Shown: piece after piece, positions 20,601 through 30,167 of the stretch
Numbering within the stretch: the stretch's first letter is position 1
Layout of the letters: each line of letters begins with the position of its first letter
Assembly (NCBI GenBank): GCA_036365455.1
Contig: JAWQUS010000026.1
Coordinates: 12,418,001 to 12,482,000 of the forward strand
Reading direction: 5' to 3'
DNA: 64,000 nt
Source: Macrosoma leucophasiata
Lineage: Eukaryota; Arthropoda; Insecta; Lepidoptera; Hedylidae
The notes under the pieces: generated by a model
Database searches by the model: none
What the model saw: only the letters and a program-made list of their open reading frames with translations
Told to the model about the DNA's origin: nothing
Position numbers and translations under genes: made by a program

Positions 20601-23600
20601 GATGTTTGGGCACATTACCAAACTTCGAGGTACTGGGCAATTTCCAGAAAATGGACTTTACACCGTTATCTCTGATAACCCCCTATTAAGGAATCGAACC
20701 CAGGACCTCAGCGTAGTAGTAGTGACCTACTACCACTAGGATACCGCGGCAGTCTTGTGTGAAAATAGGATACACTGAAAACCAGATGTATTAGACATTT
20801 GAATTAACTGTATAATAAATGGCTGGACTTTACAAATAAAACCAGCATAATATGCTTGTTAAACAACTGTTCTACTGTGTGAAACTGTGTCAAGGATGGT
20901 AGGGTGGTATGTGAAAACGTGCATTTTTAGTTGTTTTTGCATGGAATTTATGAAATAATCAGTGGCATTATGATGGTCGCTATGGGTTTTTAGGGTTCCG
21001 TAACTCTGAAGGAAAAAGAGACCTCTTATATGATCACTTTGTAGTGTCTGTCTGTTTGCCTGCCAGTTTTCAAGAAGTAATAATCCATTTCTAGAAATGC
21101 GCGGTAACATACTGAAGAATACTATACAATCTGATAGCTGTTATTTTGCTCACATTTTAAATAAATTTTGTAAATATCAAACAACTAGTTGACTAGCCTC
21201 TACTAACTCTACTAACTAGTAATCAAAATATTTTCATTAGGTATCTAGAGTAGTAGTTTTCGTTCTCTTCACTTCTCTTCTCAATCATTAAATTTGGAGT
21301 ATACATATATGGATATATAAGACAGAGAATTGAAATCCGTGAAGTTGTAGATATATCACAATAAAACTTATTTGCTGATGCTGTAATAAACATGATCCAT
21401 CACCTACGTCACTTTTTCCATCGACAAAGTTTGGTTTGTTTGTCGATGGAAAAAGCTTCAATTCCGTTTAATTTTCGTTAGATCAATGGAAATAGAACAA
21501 TAAAGAGTTTATTATTAGAGATTTTATTAAGCACCGTAACCTTCGGTGCACAAGCCCGACAGCAATTCGCACTTGGCCGGTATTTTATTGAACTATGGGA
21601 TAACGACCATGCAAGCAAGGCAAGGCAAGACTTAAAAAAAAAAAACTAAATTACTACCTTGGTTGCTTAGTGAAAGCAGGTCACTACAATCACTTAATCT
21701 GAGATCTGGAGGATTCGTTCATCAAGACCAGGATATTAGGATTTTTCCGTTGAAGCAGTTAACTAGTTGCTCACTCGGAGTTTGGTAATGTATCAGATGA
21801 GATAGGTTTATCACCAAAAATTAAATTAAAAGAAAATTAATGGCGAATGGCGAATCGTGATAATATTATATTAGGTATAATAGCTCCATCGTTTGTAGGT
21901 GTATAGTCCAGTTCCAGCTGCATCTTTGGGGAGATACTGGCTTCAAGTAATTTTGTCCCAAAATTGTTATTTCTAATTTTAGAACACCACCACAGGCGCG
22001 GCGAGTTGCGTGGCTCTAAGTTTCTATGCGCAGTTTTTGCTAATATAGAAGCCACTTGTCTTGGCTTGGGATCTGAATCCAAGCACAAGAACTACTCTCT
22101 TCTCTCTACAGGCTAGTACAGCGGGCGTACTACGTCGTTTTATTGCCAACCTAAACTGAATCGCAAATAGCTTTTGTCTCGTTTCTTTATATGCTTGTCA
22201 TATAAACAAATGAAACAAAATTTTGGCAGTTCCTAAACTAAACCGCAATAAGACGTCATGGTACGGAACCTGATATTTTCAACAGAAACATCTGACAGGA
22301 AGACTATAGACTATGTCTGGCAGGATCTTAGGAATTTTCTGCAGACATATATGAATAAATACATCGTCATCGTCGTTCTTATTATAGCAATTGTTTATTT
22401 TCAAACATTGTTTCGATTGTGAGTTATCAGTGAAGTCAGATTAACATCATAGGAAGAAAACAAACTAAATAAATTTGATACACTTGGCACCATGCCTAAA
22501 TACAAAGTTCTACTCCGAGGGTCATTCGATTCCATTCCTATATTATATTTATAAAAACAAAAACAAATTAGTTTCTTCTCGTACCTACTGTGGATTTGCG
22601 TATCAACTTATATGCGAGCGTATCATAGAATTTAGCAACAGAATTAATTCTATTTTACCTACAAACGCAGGTAAGGATTTAAGTAACATACATATACGTT
22701 AAAGTCAAACAGTTTCTTGTTACATGTTCTTATTTATAAATACATCTACTTTTAACGTGGATGAAATTCCTAGCAGATCCTGCTATTGCCTCTTGTTTAT
22801 CTTACAACGTACTTATGATTTATACATAAATTTCTATAAATATTGATTCGTTGACGGTGTGGTATTGTTTCTGTGTGGTATGCAAGGTGTTTTTTCATTC
22901 AATTTCGTCAGTAGGTACCGCATCTTAAAATCATAACTTATTTGGAGTTTTTGATTTAAATATGAATAATGTTTCAACGACGTACGATGTTATGGTTATG
23001 TAGACGAAGATAAAACTGGAGTGAGAAAACGAGCAAGGTCACTTCTAAATGTAACTTCGAAATTTAAGGCAAATTTCTTTGAGGGAGTTAATTTAATTGT
23101 TTGCGAGACCTTTATGAGATTTAAGAGTAAAAGAAGATAGAGAAATAATGAGTAATTTCTGTTTTATTTAGCTACGTAAAACTTCAAAATACTAACCCCC
23201 TTTTTCATAAACGTACATTAGATACGTTTTAGCTAACGAACGAATGCTTTGTCTCTATCAGTTGCATTGTCAATTGTGTAGGATTAAGAGAGACGAAGGA
23301 GACATTAGCAACACTTTAGCTAAAATACGTTTATGAATAAGGGGGTCTAATATTCTATTACGTTTCAAGTAACCAAGAATCTGTACAATAGTAGGTATGA
23401 TATTCACTTTAAAAATGCTCTATGACAAAACTAGGCGCAGTTATGTAGCTATGAAAAAGCCATAGGTCACGTGTCAATGCGTGATTATGTTTGCACGTTA
23501 CTGATAATGCTAGGAATTTGCCGGTCGTACTCGACTCGTGCGCCGGCATTGGAATACAATCTTAGGAGGGGTATTCACAAGCTGAAAATATTTTTTGTGA

Positions 23601-26600
23601 TAGTTATGTTTTAAGAAGTTTAAATTTTAATTTTTAATTTACTGGTAATATATGTTTTTGCTTTTTAACTGAGTTCAAAAAACGAGAAGTTTCTCAATTC
23701 GGGTGGTATTGGTCCTATAAAAATTTGATTCAGTTAGGCCTATCAGTTTTATTTTATGAGCATTTTTTTACTTACTTTCACCTCATACTAAAGGAATTAG
23801 AATAGACGGCGAGTTTGTCATACAGTGCGTTGAATCCACTGACGTCCTAGATAGTCATAATGCGCATGACAACAAGTGACAATGACACATTTACTCATCG
23901 ACGACACAACACAGCTTATTTACTCCTTCGTGGATAAAATTTTTTAATTGATTTCGTATAGTCGCGTAATAATTTTGTTTCGACAACATGCAGTTCACAT
24001 TGATGTTAAGTGATGACTGCAGCCTATAGACACCCACACAATGACCAGAGGCCAAAATGCAGATGCGTTGTCACTCCTGAGGCCTTAGGTGTTATGCCAC
24101 TGTGCCGGAAATTACAGGACCGTACATTACCACCTGACCGGAACACGATAGTACTGAACACTACCATTTAGCGGCAAGTATAAAGGTAATATATAGGTGT
24201 AATGCGGTGGTGCCTACGCCCGCGAGCTCCGTCACTGGAGCTCTACCACCAGTAAAACCTCTACCACCAGTCTCTTTCATCGAACGTAATTAGAATTTTA
24301 GTGAGTATTCGACTTTATGTGCATCGACATTGCAATGTGTTACGTAAACCTTAGTGATATTTTCCTAACAGACGTGACCTGCCTGACTGCATTTGAAAAT
24401 ATTTTGCATTTATATTCACAATATTACATCTTTTTATCACTTGCGCAGTCTTTACCGTTGAAACGTTTTTTTTATGAGTATTACCATCATCACAGTCATT
24501 TCAGCCGAAAGACTTCCTCTGCTGGACAAAAACCTGCTTACCACAACGATGCTTACAGTTGCGCATCATCTGCAGGTCCCCCCAGATCTTTTGGCATATT
24601 TGCCACAATACGCTTGGCATGCGCATTGGCGCTAGTATTATAATTTTATTGTAATTACTACCGCCCTGTTCGAATTACTTCATCATTGTTCGTTTGACGG
24701 GAATGAACACTAATGGAAGAATTGTCTTCCAATAGTGCGCGGTAGAGAGTCGTGACGTCCCAACGCCATAATTGTACCGCTTGAGTACCAAATTGGAGTA
24801 AACGCGGTCTTAATTTACACACATTTTGGCAATCAGATATGTATTTGAAACCCTACACATTGTAAATCACTATTGTTTTCAACGACATAATAGAAAAATT
24901 CCCGTTAAGTAGTATCTTTTTACACACGTTCTGAAAGTCAAAGTCAAACTGTTTATTTATCATTTAGAATATCCAGCATCACTTATGATGTGTCAAAAAT
25001 TAATAACTATTTTAAATGAAAGTGAATAACAATAGCTACACATAGCGACTTATAACTGTAAAAATTGAGAATCAAGAATGTCACTGAGAATAAACTTAAT
25101 TAAATTTATGTATACGTATATCAGTAGAATGTTTCAATTCCTATTTTAAAAACTGACAACAAAGAAGTGAGGAACAGAAAAGGAGGTTGCATTACAACCT
25201 CCTTTTCTCCTTATACTAGTTTTATTTTGGTAAGTGCCAGGTGCCAGAGGTGAAAACATATATTCTATTTTTTTAAGTCTCATTGTATAGAACTGATATG
25301 TTTGTATGAGATTAAATAAAGATCTTTAAATCTTTCTTTCGCCAGCATCACTTGCATTTGCAATCACACCAAGAGAAATACTTTAAGAAATTTTTGCTAC
25401 GTGCGTACCACTAACAAACTTCACTGCCTCAAGTTATCGCTGTGAACTTTTTAATTTCCTAGTCCTCTTTCAACGAACGTGTTTTGATTTTGAGCGGGTA
25501 CTTACAACTTAATGTGCATCGACATTGCAATGCGTTACGTAAACCTTCACTGATATTTTCCGAGCAGACGTGACCTACCTGACTGCATTTGAAAATATTT
25601 TGCGTATATTCACAATATTGCAACTTTTTATCGCTGTAATGTTCAGTTTTAAACGTTGTAATGTTTTTAAAGCGTCGTTACTGTCATTGTTGCGTAATGA
25701 ATAACAGTTTAGTCACGTTTAAGAAAAATACAATATGTAGGTATTATTATGAGATTACACCAGCATTTAAAACATGCTGGAGGTTTCTGTGCAGATAAGA
25801 AAGGATGAAGTGCGCATGGCCCCGCGGCTGGTGTAGATCGGAAGCGATCTACTCAGTTAAGCGATACGGGCTCGGTCGGGGTGTGTGATGGGTGACCGCT
25901 GGTGGCAAATTAAAATGCGCGATTCCGTGCTTCGGAGGGCACGCTAAGCCGTCGGTCCCGGTTGCTATCGATAGATAGCAGTCGTTAAACCTTGTCAGAG
26001 GCCTTATTGGCGGATTAAAAACATCTGACGTTGGCCACTAACCCGTATCTCCACCAATCCGCATTGGAGCAATGTGGTGGAGTAAGCTCCAGGCCTCCCC
26101 CCAAAAAGGGGAGAGACTCGTGCCCAGCAGTGGGACGTGTAATGGGTCGCCATCCTTAAGAAAGGATACTTAGTTGAAATCTCAGTGCCCAAGTTAGAAA
26201 TCGTAGATCATTGAAACTTTGACCACTGTTCGAGCTACCAATAAACGCAATCAACCAATAGGCCCCACGAACGATCGCGAAGCCCTCACATACAAGCACT
26301 ATGGATGATTATGTGCATTAGTACCTACTGGTGGTAGAGCTCCAGTGTGACGGAGCTCGCGGGCGTAGGCACCACCGCATTTCCTAATATACTTGCCGCT
26401 AAATGGTAGTGTTCAGCACTATCGTGTTCCGGTCAGGTGGTAATGTACGGCCCTGTAATTTCCGGCACAGAGGCATAACACCTAAGGCCTCAGGAGTGGT
26501 AAGGCATCTGCATTTTGACATCCGATAACGAGTTGGCCACTGACTCTTATCTCCACCAACCCGCATTGGAGCAGCGTGGTGGAGTTAGCTCTAGGCCTCC

Positions 26601-29302
26601 TCCCAAGAAGGGGAGAGACTCGTGCCCAGCAGGGGGACGTATCAAGGGTTGCCATTGATATTATTATTTTAATGCATATTTTGATTCAAACCGAATATTA
26701 TCAATATCTTTACTTTTCTATCCTACGAGCAAACGCTTGAGATTTCAAAAAATACTTCATACAATACGATATTTTCTTGGGAACATTATATCTAAGTTAT
26801 GTCACGCTTTAATCGCACAGCTTTTATATGCTACTTTCAGTTTTAACGGAAAAACACAGTTTAAAGATAACATCAATAAGTATACTAAATAGGAATTATT
26901 CTACGTTATAATGCTGTAACATTATCGAGCATTATAATCACAGAGTTGGCAAAATTACAAAAGTCACAAAAAATGGAATTGGCTCTTTTCTTTCTTTTAG
27001 GTCAACCCCACATGTTGTTATGTGTCTTTGTCATGAAATAAAAGCATAATAAATCTAATTCTATTGCAGCTAACTTCTAGGGAATATGAATCAAATTATA
27101 ACATACTCGTACGACTAGCCCACCGACATACGACGACCCATTTCGACCGGGATAATCCTCGAAGACAACTAGCAATTACTTTATTTTTAAATAAATAAAA
27201 GAAAAAGTTCGTGTATGTTCTAGATGTATGAGATTTGTAATTAAATTGCTCGATATTGATAATCGTCAAAATCAAGGTTTGGTGAAATAAAATTACAATA
27301 TTAAGTCGCTAACACCACTGTCCACTAAAACTTTTGGAGTAGTGCAAGTATTTTTAAATATAATCTATAATTCTTCACCTCAATACGGATAGAATATACA
27401 AGTGTTCAATAATTCGGTAATAATTTTTTTGACAGTTTCCCTGTATTCGATCTTAAAAATAAATCCAGAATTAGCTGATCACGACCGGACCCTTGTAAAT
27501 GACAAAAAGTTGGTGTAAACAGGTTTTTACTTAGTTCGACTGGTTTAACTCGCTTAAACTAGACCAGACAATCGGACAGCTTCTACCTCATAAATAGACT
27601 TTTATCAGTTAGGTAATAATATACAACGGTTTCTCTAGAAAATTATGACGGAGTTTCGCTAACCCTTGTCATTGACAAAAAAATATTGTGATCAGATAAC
27701 CGGTTCTACCCGGGGCCTGGGTGTGCTTCACCCATGCTCTTGTGGGTTTCGCTTTGAAAAGACCATCGGAAACCAGCCAGAAGAAGCATTGACTTTCTCA
27801 TACGCTCAACAATTCAGTTAATTATCACGAATGTACCTATAAAAAGATTTGTTTCAAGCTCACCTCAGCCCCAAATTCCCTCCACGGTGCGAGCTGTCTC
27901 TCAGTCTCCCGCGAGGACACGAATAAGGACACCCTTTGGGGAGCCAGGGCCCGGAGGAACGCCGGCAGGGAAGCACCTAACACCACCACATCGTCGGAGC
28001 AAGCGCCGACTGCCCTGCCTATAATCTCCTTTGATTCTGTCCTGTAGTGAAAAGATTCGTAATTAGAACAAATACCAGGGGACTGACCGCCCAACTCACA
28101 TTAATACTTTCGTTTAGCTTTCAATTATGACATCATTTTGCCAGATTCGTACTGCCTAACTTTTTCCTGGAAGTGTTTTCGTCCGCAGGTATATACTTAA
28201 AAGCAAACTGTTTTGATAGGCGGTACGAAACTGACAAGATAATTTCCTAAGCGAAAGCATTAGAGTTGGCCCCCAAATAGCCCTCTTGCTCTAATAGAGC
28301 GGATTCGAATAAGTCTAATTATTATGTCAAAACTTACAAAGCTATCGAATGAGTTGGCGATTGTCACGCACATAATTTTTCTGTAGTCCGACTGATCTCA
28401 ATTGAACTATAAAAAAATCATATGTTGTTGGGATGAACGAACAGATCAGTAAATATGTATAGTGGAACCTACATTTTGAAATTGTTTCATGAAGATTGTC
28501 ATATCTCATTGCTTGAAAGGCCTGTCTATAAGGCCTTTAAATCACTATGCGTATTTGTATTTAGCTTTCCTTATGAGCTGAGACAAATTCAGGGAGAGAG
28601 CTTCAAGCTATTCAGAAAATTATTCAAGTCCAGCCCAACTATTATAAATCGTACTTAGGGTGACATTCACAGACCGCACTACGACTTTACTTTGAGCAAA
28701 GTGTGCTTAGAAATGTCAGAAATGTATGGGTTTCGACAGTTCTAAGCGTACCTATCTAGTTTGCTGGAAGTAAAGTCATAGTGCGGTCTGTGAATCTCAC
28801 CCTTAGTGTGTTTAACTTGTTAAAACCTGCTCTCAGGTCTCCTGCTCCAAGCTCCCAGCTTCAGTGAAAGTTCAGCCTTCATCTCGATCCAGAACCAACA
28901 AATTTATTTTTATGTTAAAGGTTCTTCTTCAGGTTTGGTGCAATAGGAAAAAATATAAGAGTGATTTTTTACGATGCGCGCGCACACCGACAGATAAAAG
29001 CAACACTCTGTAGTTAGTTGCTTAACTTTTTTTGTCGTTTTGTTTTATTTATTATTATATGGTAGGTACATTGGATTTTTACACTAAAGAAGAATAACTT
29101 CTTATGTGCGTACACACTCTTTATTTGAGCTTTATAGTACTAATATAGTCATATTGATTTGTGTACCTGTATATTTCACTCTGTCCAGAAGTGATGGAGA
29201 GAGCAGTGCAACGCGTCGCGTGCGCAGGCAGGACCTCCCTTGACACGTAATCCTCGATCCATTGCACAGACCGACCTGAACCGCTGTAGTCGCAGTACAC
29301 CA
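17511..29302 (-). CDS. Class V aminotransferase / cysteine-desulfurase-like protein, spliced and partial
   Basis: Four minus-strand exons (29302-29167, 28041-27864, 18401-18015, 17632-17511) join in one open frame of about 273 codons, every junction with AG acceptor and GT donor and matching phase. The product resembles animal members of the fold-type I, PLP-dependent class V family (cysteine desulfurase / isopenicillin N epimerase-like). Residues are counted from the first full codon. An opening block CDYSGSGRS lies at 3-11, PWREFGAE at 97-104, FWDY at 167-170 with the Asp that should contact the PLP ring nitrogen, and EKFVGG at 203-208 with the Lys that should hold PLP. Other cofactor motifs of the family are replaced (see exons), so catalysis is doubtful. 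The N-terminal exon and the C-terminal domain are not found; the frame enters at phase 1 and leaves at phase 2. The substrate cannot be deduced. The family call is fairly sure, enzymatic function is not. Confidence 0.8.
18015..18401 (-). CDS. Aminotransferase-like gene, exon III (PLP-lysine exon)
   Basis: The exon is 387 nt (129 codons, phase 0 at both ends), with acceptor CTTTCCAG|ATA at 18402/18401 and donor GAG|GTTTGT at 18015/18014. It encodes the core of the large PLP domain. In order it holds IPETKEG, a PAASKLTG block (141-148) where relatives usually have Asn before the TG, the HQYGAWSFWDY block with the PLP-ring Asp at residue 169, the DMNP turn, and KDALFFNCEKFVGG with the predicted Schiff-base Lys at residue 204. 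The residue before that Lys is Glu, where His is usual. Reading through the donor continues open for about 28 more codons into the intron, but consensus splicing plus homology of exon IV favour the boundary given. Confidence 0.85.
18620..18903 (+). mobile_element. SINE-A, full-length copy in intron II
   Basis: It starts ACTGGTGGTAGAGCTCCAG and ends CCATTACATAAAAAAAA; the head hairpin is present with one change (ACAGAGCTC). It is inside the second intron of the aminotransferase-like gene, in opposite orientation to the gene. Confidence 0.85.
18905..19098 (+). repeat. Repeat K-like fragment
   Basis: GCCCGCGGCTCCGCTCCCGTG at the left, then AAAATCGGTTCAGCAGTTTTGG, CAAACATACAAACTTTCGCA and AACAATATTTATAC. 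It directly follows the poly(A) of SINE-A. Confidence 0.6.
19308..19542 (+). mobile_element. MITE-L, complete-looking copy
   Basis: The left end CAAGAAATAATGCACGTCGA and the right end are reverse complements and the match continues inward for about 55 bp, through TTTCGG and AGAGCGTTAT. The interior is about 110 bp. Partial copies are at 17318-17487 and 57615-57780. Confidence 0.7.
19577..19898 (+). mobile_element. SINE-C, full-length tRNA-derived SINE
   Basis: The head has AGCGTAGTGGTAGC (A-box-like) and TTTCGATTCCCGGG (B-box), with a palindromic ACTACTACGCT. The body reads CAGAGATAAAGG, TTTTCTGGAGGTTTCCCAG, GGAGATGGCAACAGG, CATGGGCCAAAACG, then GGCGTGAAGTTACG and T-rich tail. Confidence 0.85.
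19899..20390. other. Unassigned DNA
   Basis: No family or gene recognised. A short GGGTCGTCCATTAATCATGTG block at 20391-20440 is a common insect repeat word. Confidence 0.4.
20462..20755 (-). mobile_element. SINE-C, nearly full-length, minus orientation
   Basis: An A-run is followed by CGCAACTTCACGCCTGTAAT, then the body in reverse to AATCGAACCCAGGACCTCAG and ACCACTAGGATACCGCGGC. The tail strand shows poly-T. Confidence 0.85.
20753..21655. other. Mostly unassigned intron DNA
   Basis: It holds a fragment of the TTAGGGTTCCGTAACTC ... TCTGTCTGTTTGCC repeat (20990-21090) and a hairpin at 21412-21452. Confidence 0.45.
21412..21452. repeat. Hairpin with 16-17-bp stem
   Basis: CTTTTTCCATCGACAAA and TTTGTCGATGGAAAAAG are complementary around a short GT-rich loop. 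Confidence 0.7.
21656..21820 (+). mobile_element. SINE-C, old 3'-truncated copy
   Basis: A degraded head (TTGCTTAGTGAAAGCAGGTCAC, GGATTCGTTC) is followed by ATTAGGATTTTTCCGTTG and CTCGGAGTTTGGTAATGT. Confidence 0.6.
21821..23195. other. Unassigned intron DNA
   Basis: A minus-strand open stretch at 22088-21837 (83 codons) looks moderately protein-like near its end (SPKMQLELDYTPTND) but matches nothing I know and lacks splice context. A 75-codon plus frame at 22475-22702 is also unassigned. Confidence 0.3.
23196..23345 (+). mobile_element. MITE-H copy 1
   Basis: A 150-bp element bounded by CCCCCTTTTTCATAAACGTA and the inverted TACGTTTATGAATAAGGGGG. The inner part has TTTTAGCTAA and its complement. 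A copy of the same length lies at 47218-47367 in the opposite direction. No clear target duplication. Confidence 0.8.
23346..23987. other. Unassigned intron DNA
   Basis: Nothing recognised apart from a short GC patch around 23520-23555. Confidence 0.4.
23988..24255 (-). mobile_element. SINE-A, tail-truncated copy
   Basis: It starts inside the family at ACATGCAGTTCACATTGATG with no poly-T and ends with the full head CTCTACCACCAGT. A second CTCTACCACCAGT follows at 24259-24271, a small tandem duplication of the head. TATAAAGGTAATATAT near 24178 is a small insertion. Confidence 0.8.
24270..24440. repeat. Local duplication, left copy
   Basis: The stretch with TGTGCATCGACATTGCAATG, GTTACGTAAACCTT, GATATTTTCC, AGACGTGACCT, CTGACTGCATTTGAAAATAT and TATTCACAATATT recurs at 25475-25640 in the same order and direction with roughly nine of ten bases kept. 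Confidence 0.8.
24481..24625 (+). repeat. Dispersed repeat fragment
   Basis: TTTCAGCCGAAAGACTTCC and CTGCTGGACAAAAACCTGC form a phrase I recognise as frequent in moth genomes (usually ACGTCCACTGCTGGACA). Class not determined. Confidence 0.4.
25177..25209. repeat. Perfect hairpin, 14-bp stem
   Basis: AGAAAAGGAGGTTG and its complement CAACCTCCTTTTCT enclose the loop CATTA. It lies between the two copies of the local duplication. Confidence 0.75.
25475..25640. repeat. Local duplication, right copy
   Basis: Direct repeat of 24270-24440, displaced by about 1.2 kb. The copies differ by small indels, for example after ATTTTGC. Confidence 0.8.
25810..26155 (+). mobile_element. SINE-B, full-length copy
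   Basis: It starts GAAGTGCGCATGGCCCCGCG. The 5S-like part CAGTTAAGCGATACGGGC ... GATGGGTGACCGC lies at 25851-25900. It continues to CCCAGCAGTGGGACGTG and ends GGGTCGCCATCC without an ATT run. Confidence 0.85.
26331..26519 (+). mobile_element. SINE-A, 3' part replaced by SINE-B sequence
   Basis: The head ACTGGTGGTAGAGCTCCAG is intact and the copy is normal up to GCATCTGCATTTTGAC at about 26519, where it joins SINE-B directly. Confidence 0.85.
26518..26677 (+). mobile_element. SINE-B 3' part fused to SINE-A
   Basis: It begins at ACATCCGATAACGAGTTGG, which is mid-family, and continues to CCATTGATATTATTATTTTA. Both parts are on the same strand with no spacer, giving an A-B chimera of about 345 bp. 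Confidence 0.8.
26678..27863. other. Unassigned intron II DNA next to exon II
   Basis: At 27700-27790 a GC-richer block (CTACCCGGGGCCTGGGTG) stands out but is not open in a useful frame. No exon could be supported. Confidence 0.4.
27864..28041 (-). CDS. Aminotransferase-like gene, exon II
   Basis: The exon is 178 nt, with acceptor CACTACAG|G at 28042/28041 and donor GAG|GTGAGC at 27864/27863. Its first base completes the Arg codon split with exon I, and it ends in phase 0. It is clearly richer in G and C than the flanking intron. It corresponds to residues 46-104. PWREFGAE is a recognisable family block. Two cofactor elements look altered: the glycine- and threonine-rich loop that binds the PLP phosphate reads GASLPAF (67-73), and the place of the usual EHH ring-stacking pair reads ETE (90-92). 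These comparisons rest on my recollection of the family consensus. A MITE-N copy lies in the intron about 60 bp upstream of the acceptor. Confidence 0.8.
28099..28275. mobile_element. MITE-N copy 1
   Basis: Inverted inner ends TCGTACTGCCTAACT and AGGCGGTACGAAACTGACA, plus the shared GTTTTCGTCCGCAGGTAT centre, match the copy at 50040-50232. It sits in intron I about 60 bp upstream of the exon II acceptor. Confidence 0.7.
28276..28657. other. Unassigned intron I DNA
   Basis: A 67-codon plus-strand ORF ends at 28658, right at the MITE border; it has no recognisable features. Confidence 0.35.
28658..28802. mobile_element. PIF/Harbinger-type MITE with TTA duplication
   Basis: A 145-bp element starts GGGTGACATTCACAGACCGC and ends with the complementary CGGTCTGTGAATCTCACCC. 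TTA stands on both sides (28655-28657 and 28803-28805). Inverted ends cover about 35 bp with few mismatches. A TTA duplication is the mark of the PIF/Harbinger class. It lies in intron I. Confidence 0.8.
28803..29166. other. Unassigned intron I DNA
   Basis: At 28815-28880 a minus-strand open stretch of about 22 codons (EMKAELSLKLGAWS) looks mildly coding but has no splice sites that fit exons I and II. Confidence 0.3.
29167..29302 (-). CDS. Aminotransferase-like gene, exon I (first one found)
   Basis: The exon is 136 nt. The acceptor is a T-rich tract ending in CCATAG just above 29302 and the donor is ACAG|GTAC at 29167/29166. It begins with two bases of a split codon, so at least one earlier coding exon exists, and ends with AG of a split Arg codon. 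It encodes the N-terminal strap of the family, CDYSGSGRS, then IEDY and the substrate-side segment. Where relatives usually carry an NTHT-type motif, this protein has TRCT at residues 29-32, so the usual His is Cys. The fit to exon II is exact in phase. The missing upstream exon should carry the initiator Met; no convincing candidate was seen up to 64 kb. Confidence 0.78.
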
Positions 29303-29502
29303 CTATGGACAAAAAAATATATATTTCAGTTCATATATTTTTTATATTTTTTTTATTTGTTCTTTTGTGCACATATGTACATAACGCGGGTTTAATACCT
29401 AGTGTTATTCTCTACCAGCCAACCTTAGGACTAAATGAATCTGTCGAAAAATTGCATTAAACTAGTGATAAGAATTGTTAATGTGGTTACAGAAGATAAA
29501 AC

Positions 29503-30008
29503 TGCCTCATTTAGTGGAAGCAGGCTCCTAATGCTTCCGCAAGGTATATTGAGGAGTAGGTCCTATTGAGTTTTTTCCCGTTTTCTGATTTTTTTCCAAT
29601 CTTACCCACAGAGTTTGGTAATGCGACCGCAAATGTGAATGGGATTCACCATCTGTGACATGGGACGAAACTAAACTGGCGAATCTTTGATTTACTTGCC
29701 GCTAAATGGTAGTGTTCAGCACTATCGTGTTCCGGTCAGGTGGTAATGTACGGCCCTGTAATTTCCGGCACAGAGGCATAACACCTTAGGCCTCAGAAGT
29801 GGTAACGCATTTGCATTTTGACCTTGGTCTTTGTGTGGGTGTCTATAGGCTACAGTCATCACTTAACATCAATGTGAACTGCATGCTTGTTTGCCACTTC
29901 AATAAAAAAAAAAAAAAAATCTTGGATGCTTGCGTGTAAACCAACTTAGTTCACTGCACGCATTTGTATCTGCCTATCCTTTCAGGGATTACAGGAGCGG
30001 AGTTACGT
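29503..30008 (+). mobile_element. SINE-C copy split by a SINE-A insertion
   Basis: The left part 29503-29691 runs from TGCCTCATTTAGTGGAAGCAG to CTGGCGAATCTTTGAT; the right part 29922-30008 continues with GGATGCTTGCGTG to GGGATTACAGGAGCGGAGTT. SINE-A fills the gap. Confidence 0.8.
29692..29917 (+). mobile_element. SINE-A inserted in SINE-C
   Basis: A head-truncated copy from TTACTTGCCGCTAAATGG to a 16-A tail. Flanks AATCTTTGAT (29682-29691) and AATCTTGGAT (29918-29927) form a 10-bp target duplication with one change. Confidence 0.85.
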
Positions 30009-30167
30009 ATGTAACCTTAACCTAACTAAGTCTGACAAAGTCTATAGCCTATCGCCTGAAGATATCAGTCTACAGTAGCCGTTCATCATCAAATTGTCCG
30101 CTTAGAGGTATAGAGACCACAAACTTTAGTTACGAGAGACCGATAAGAAAACAAAGAAATATGTTAA

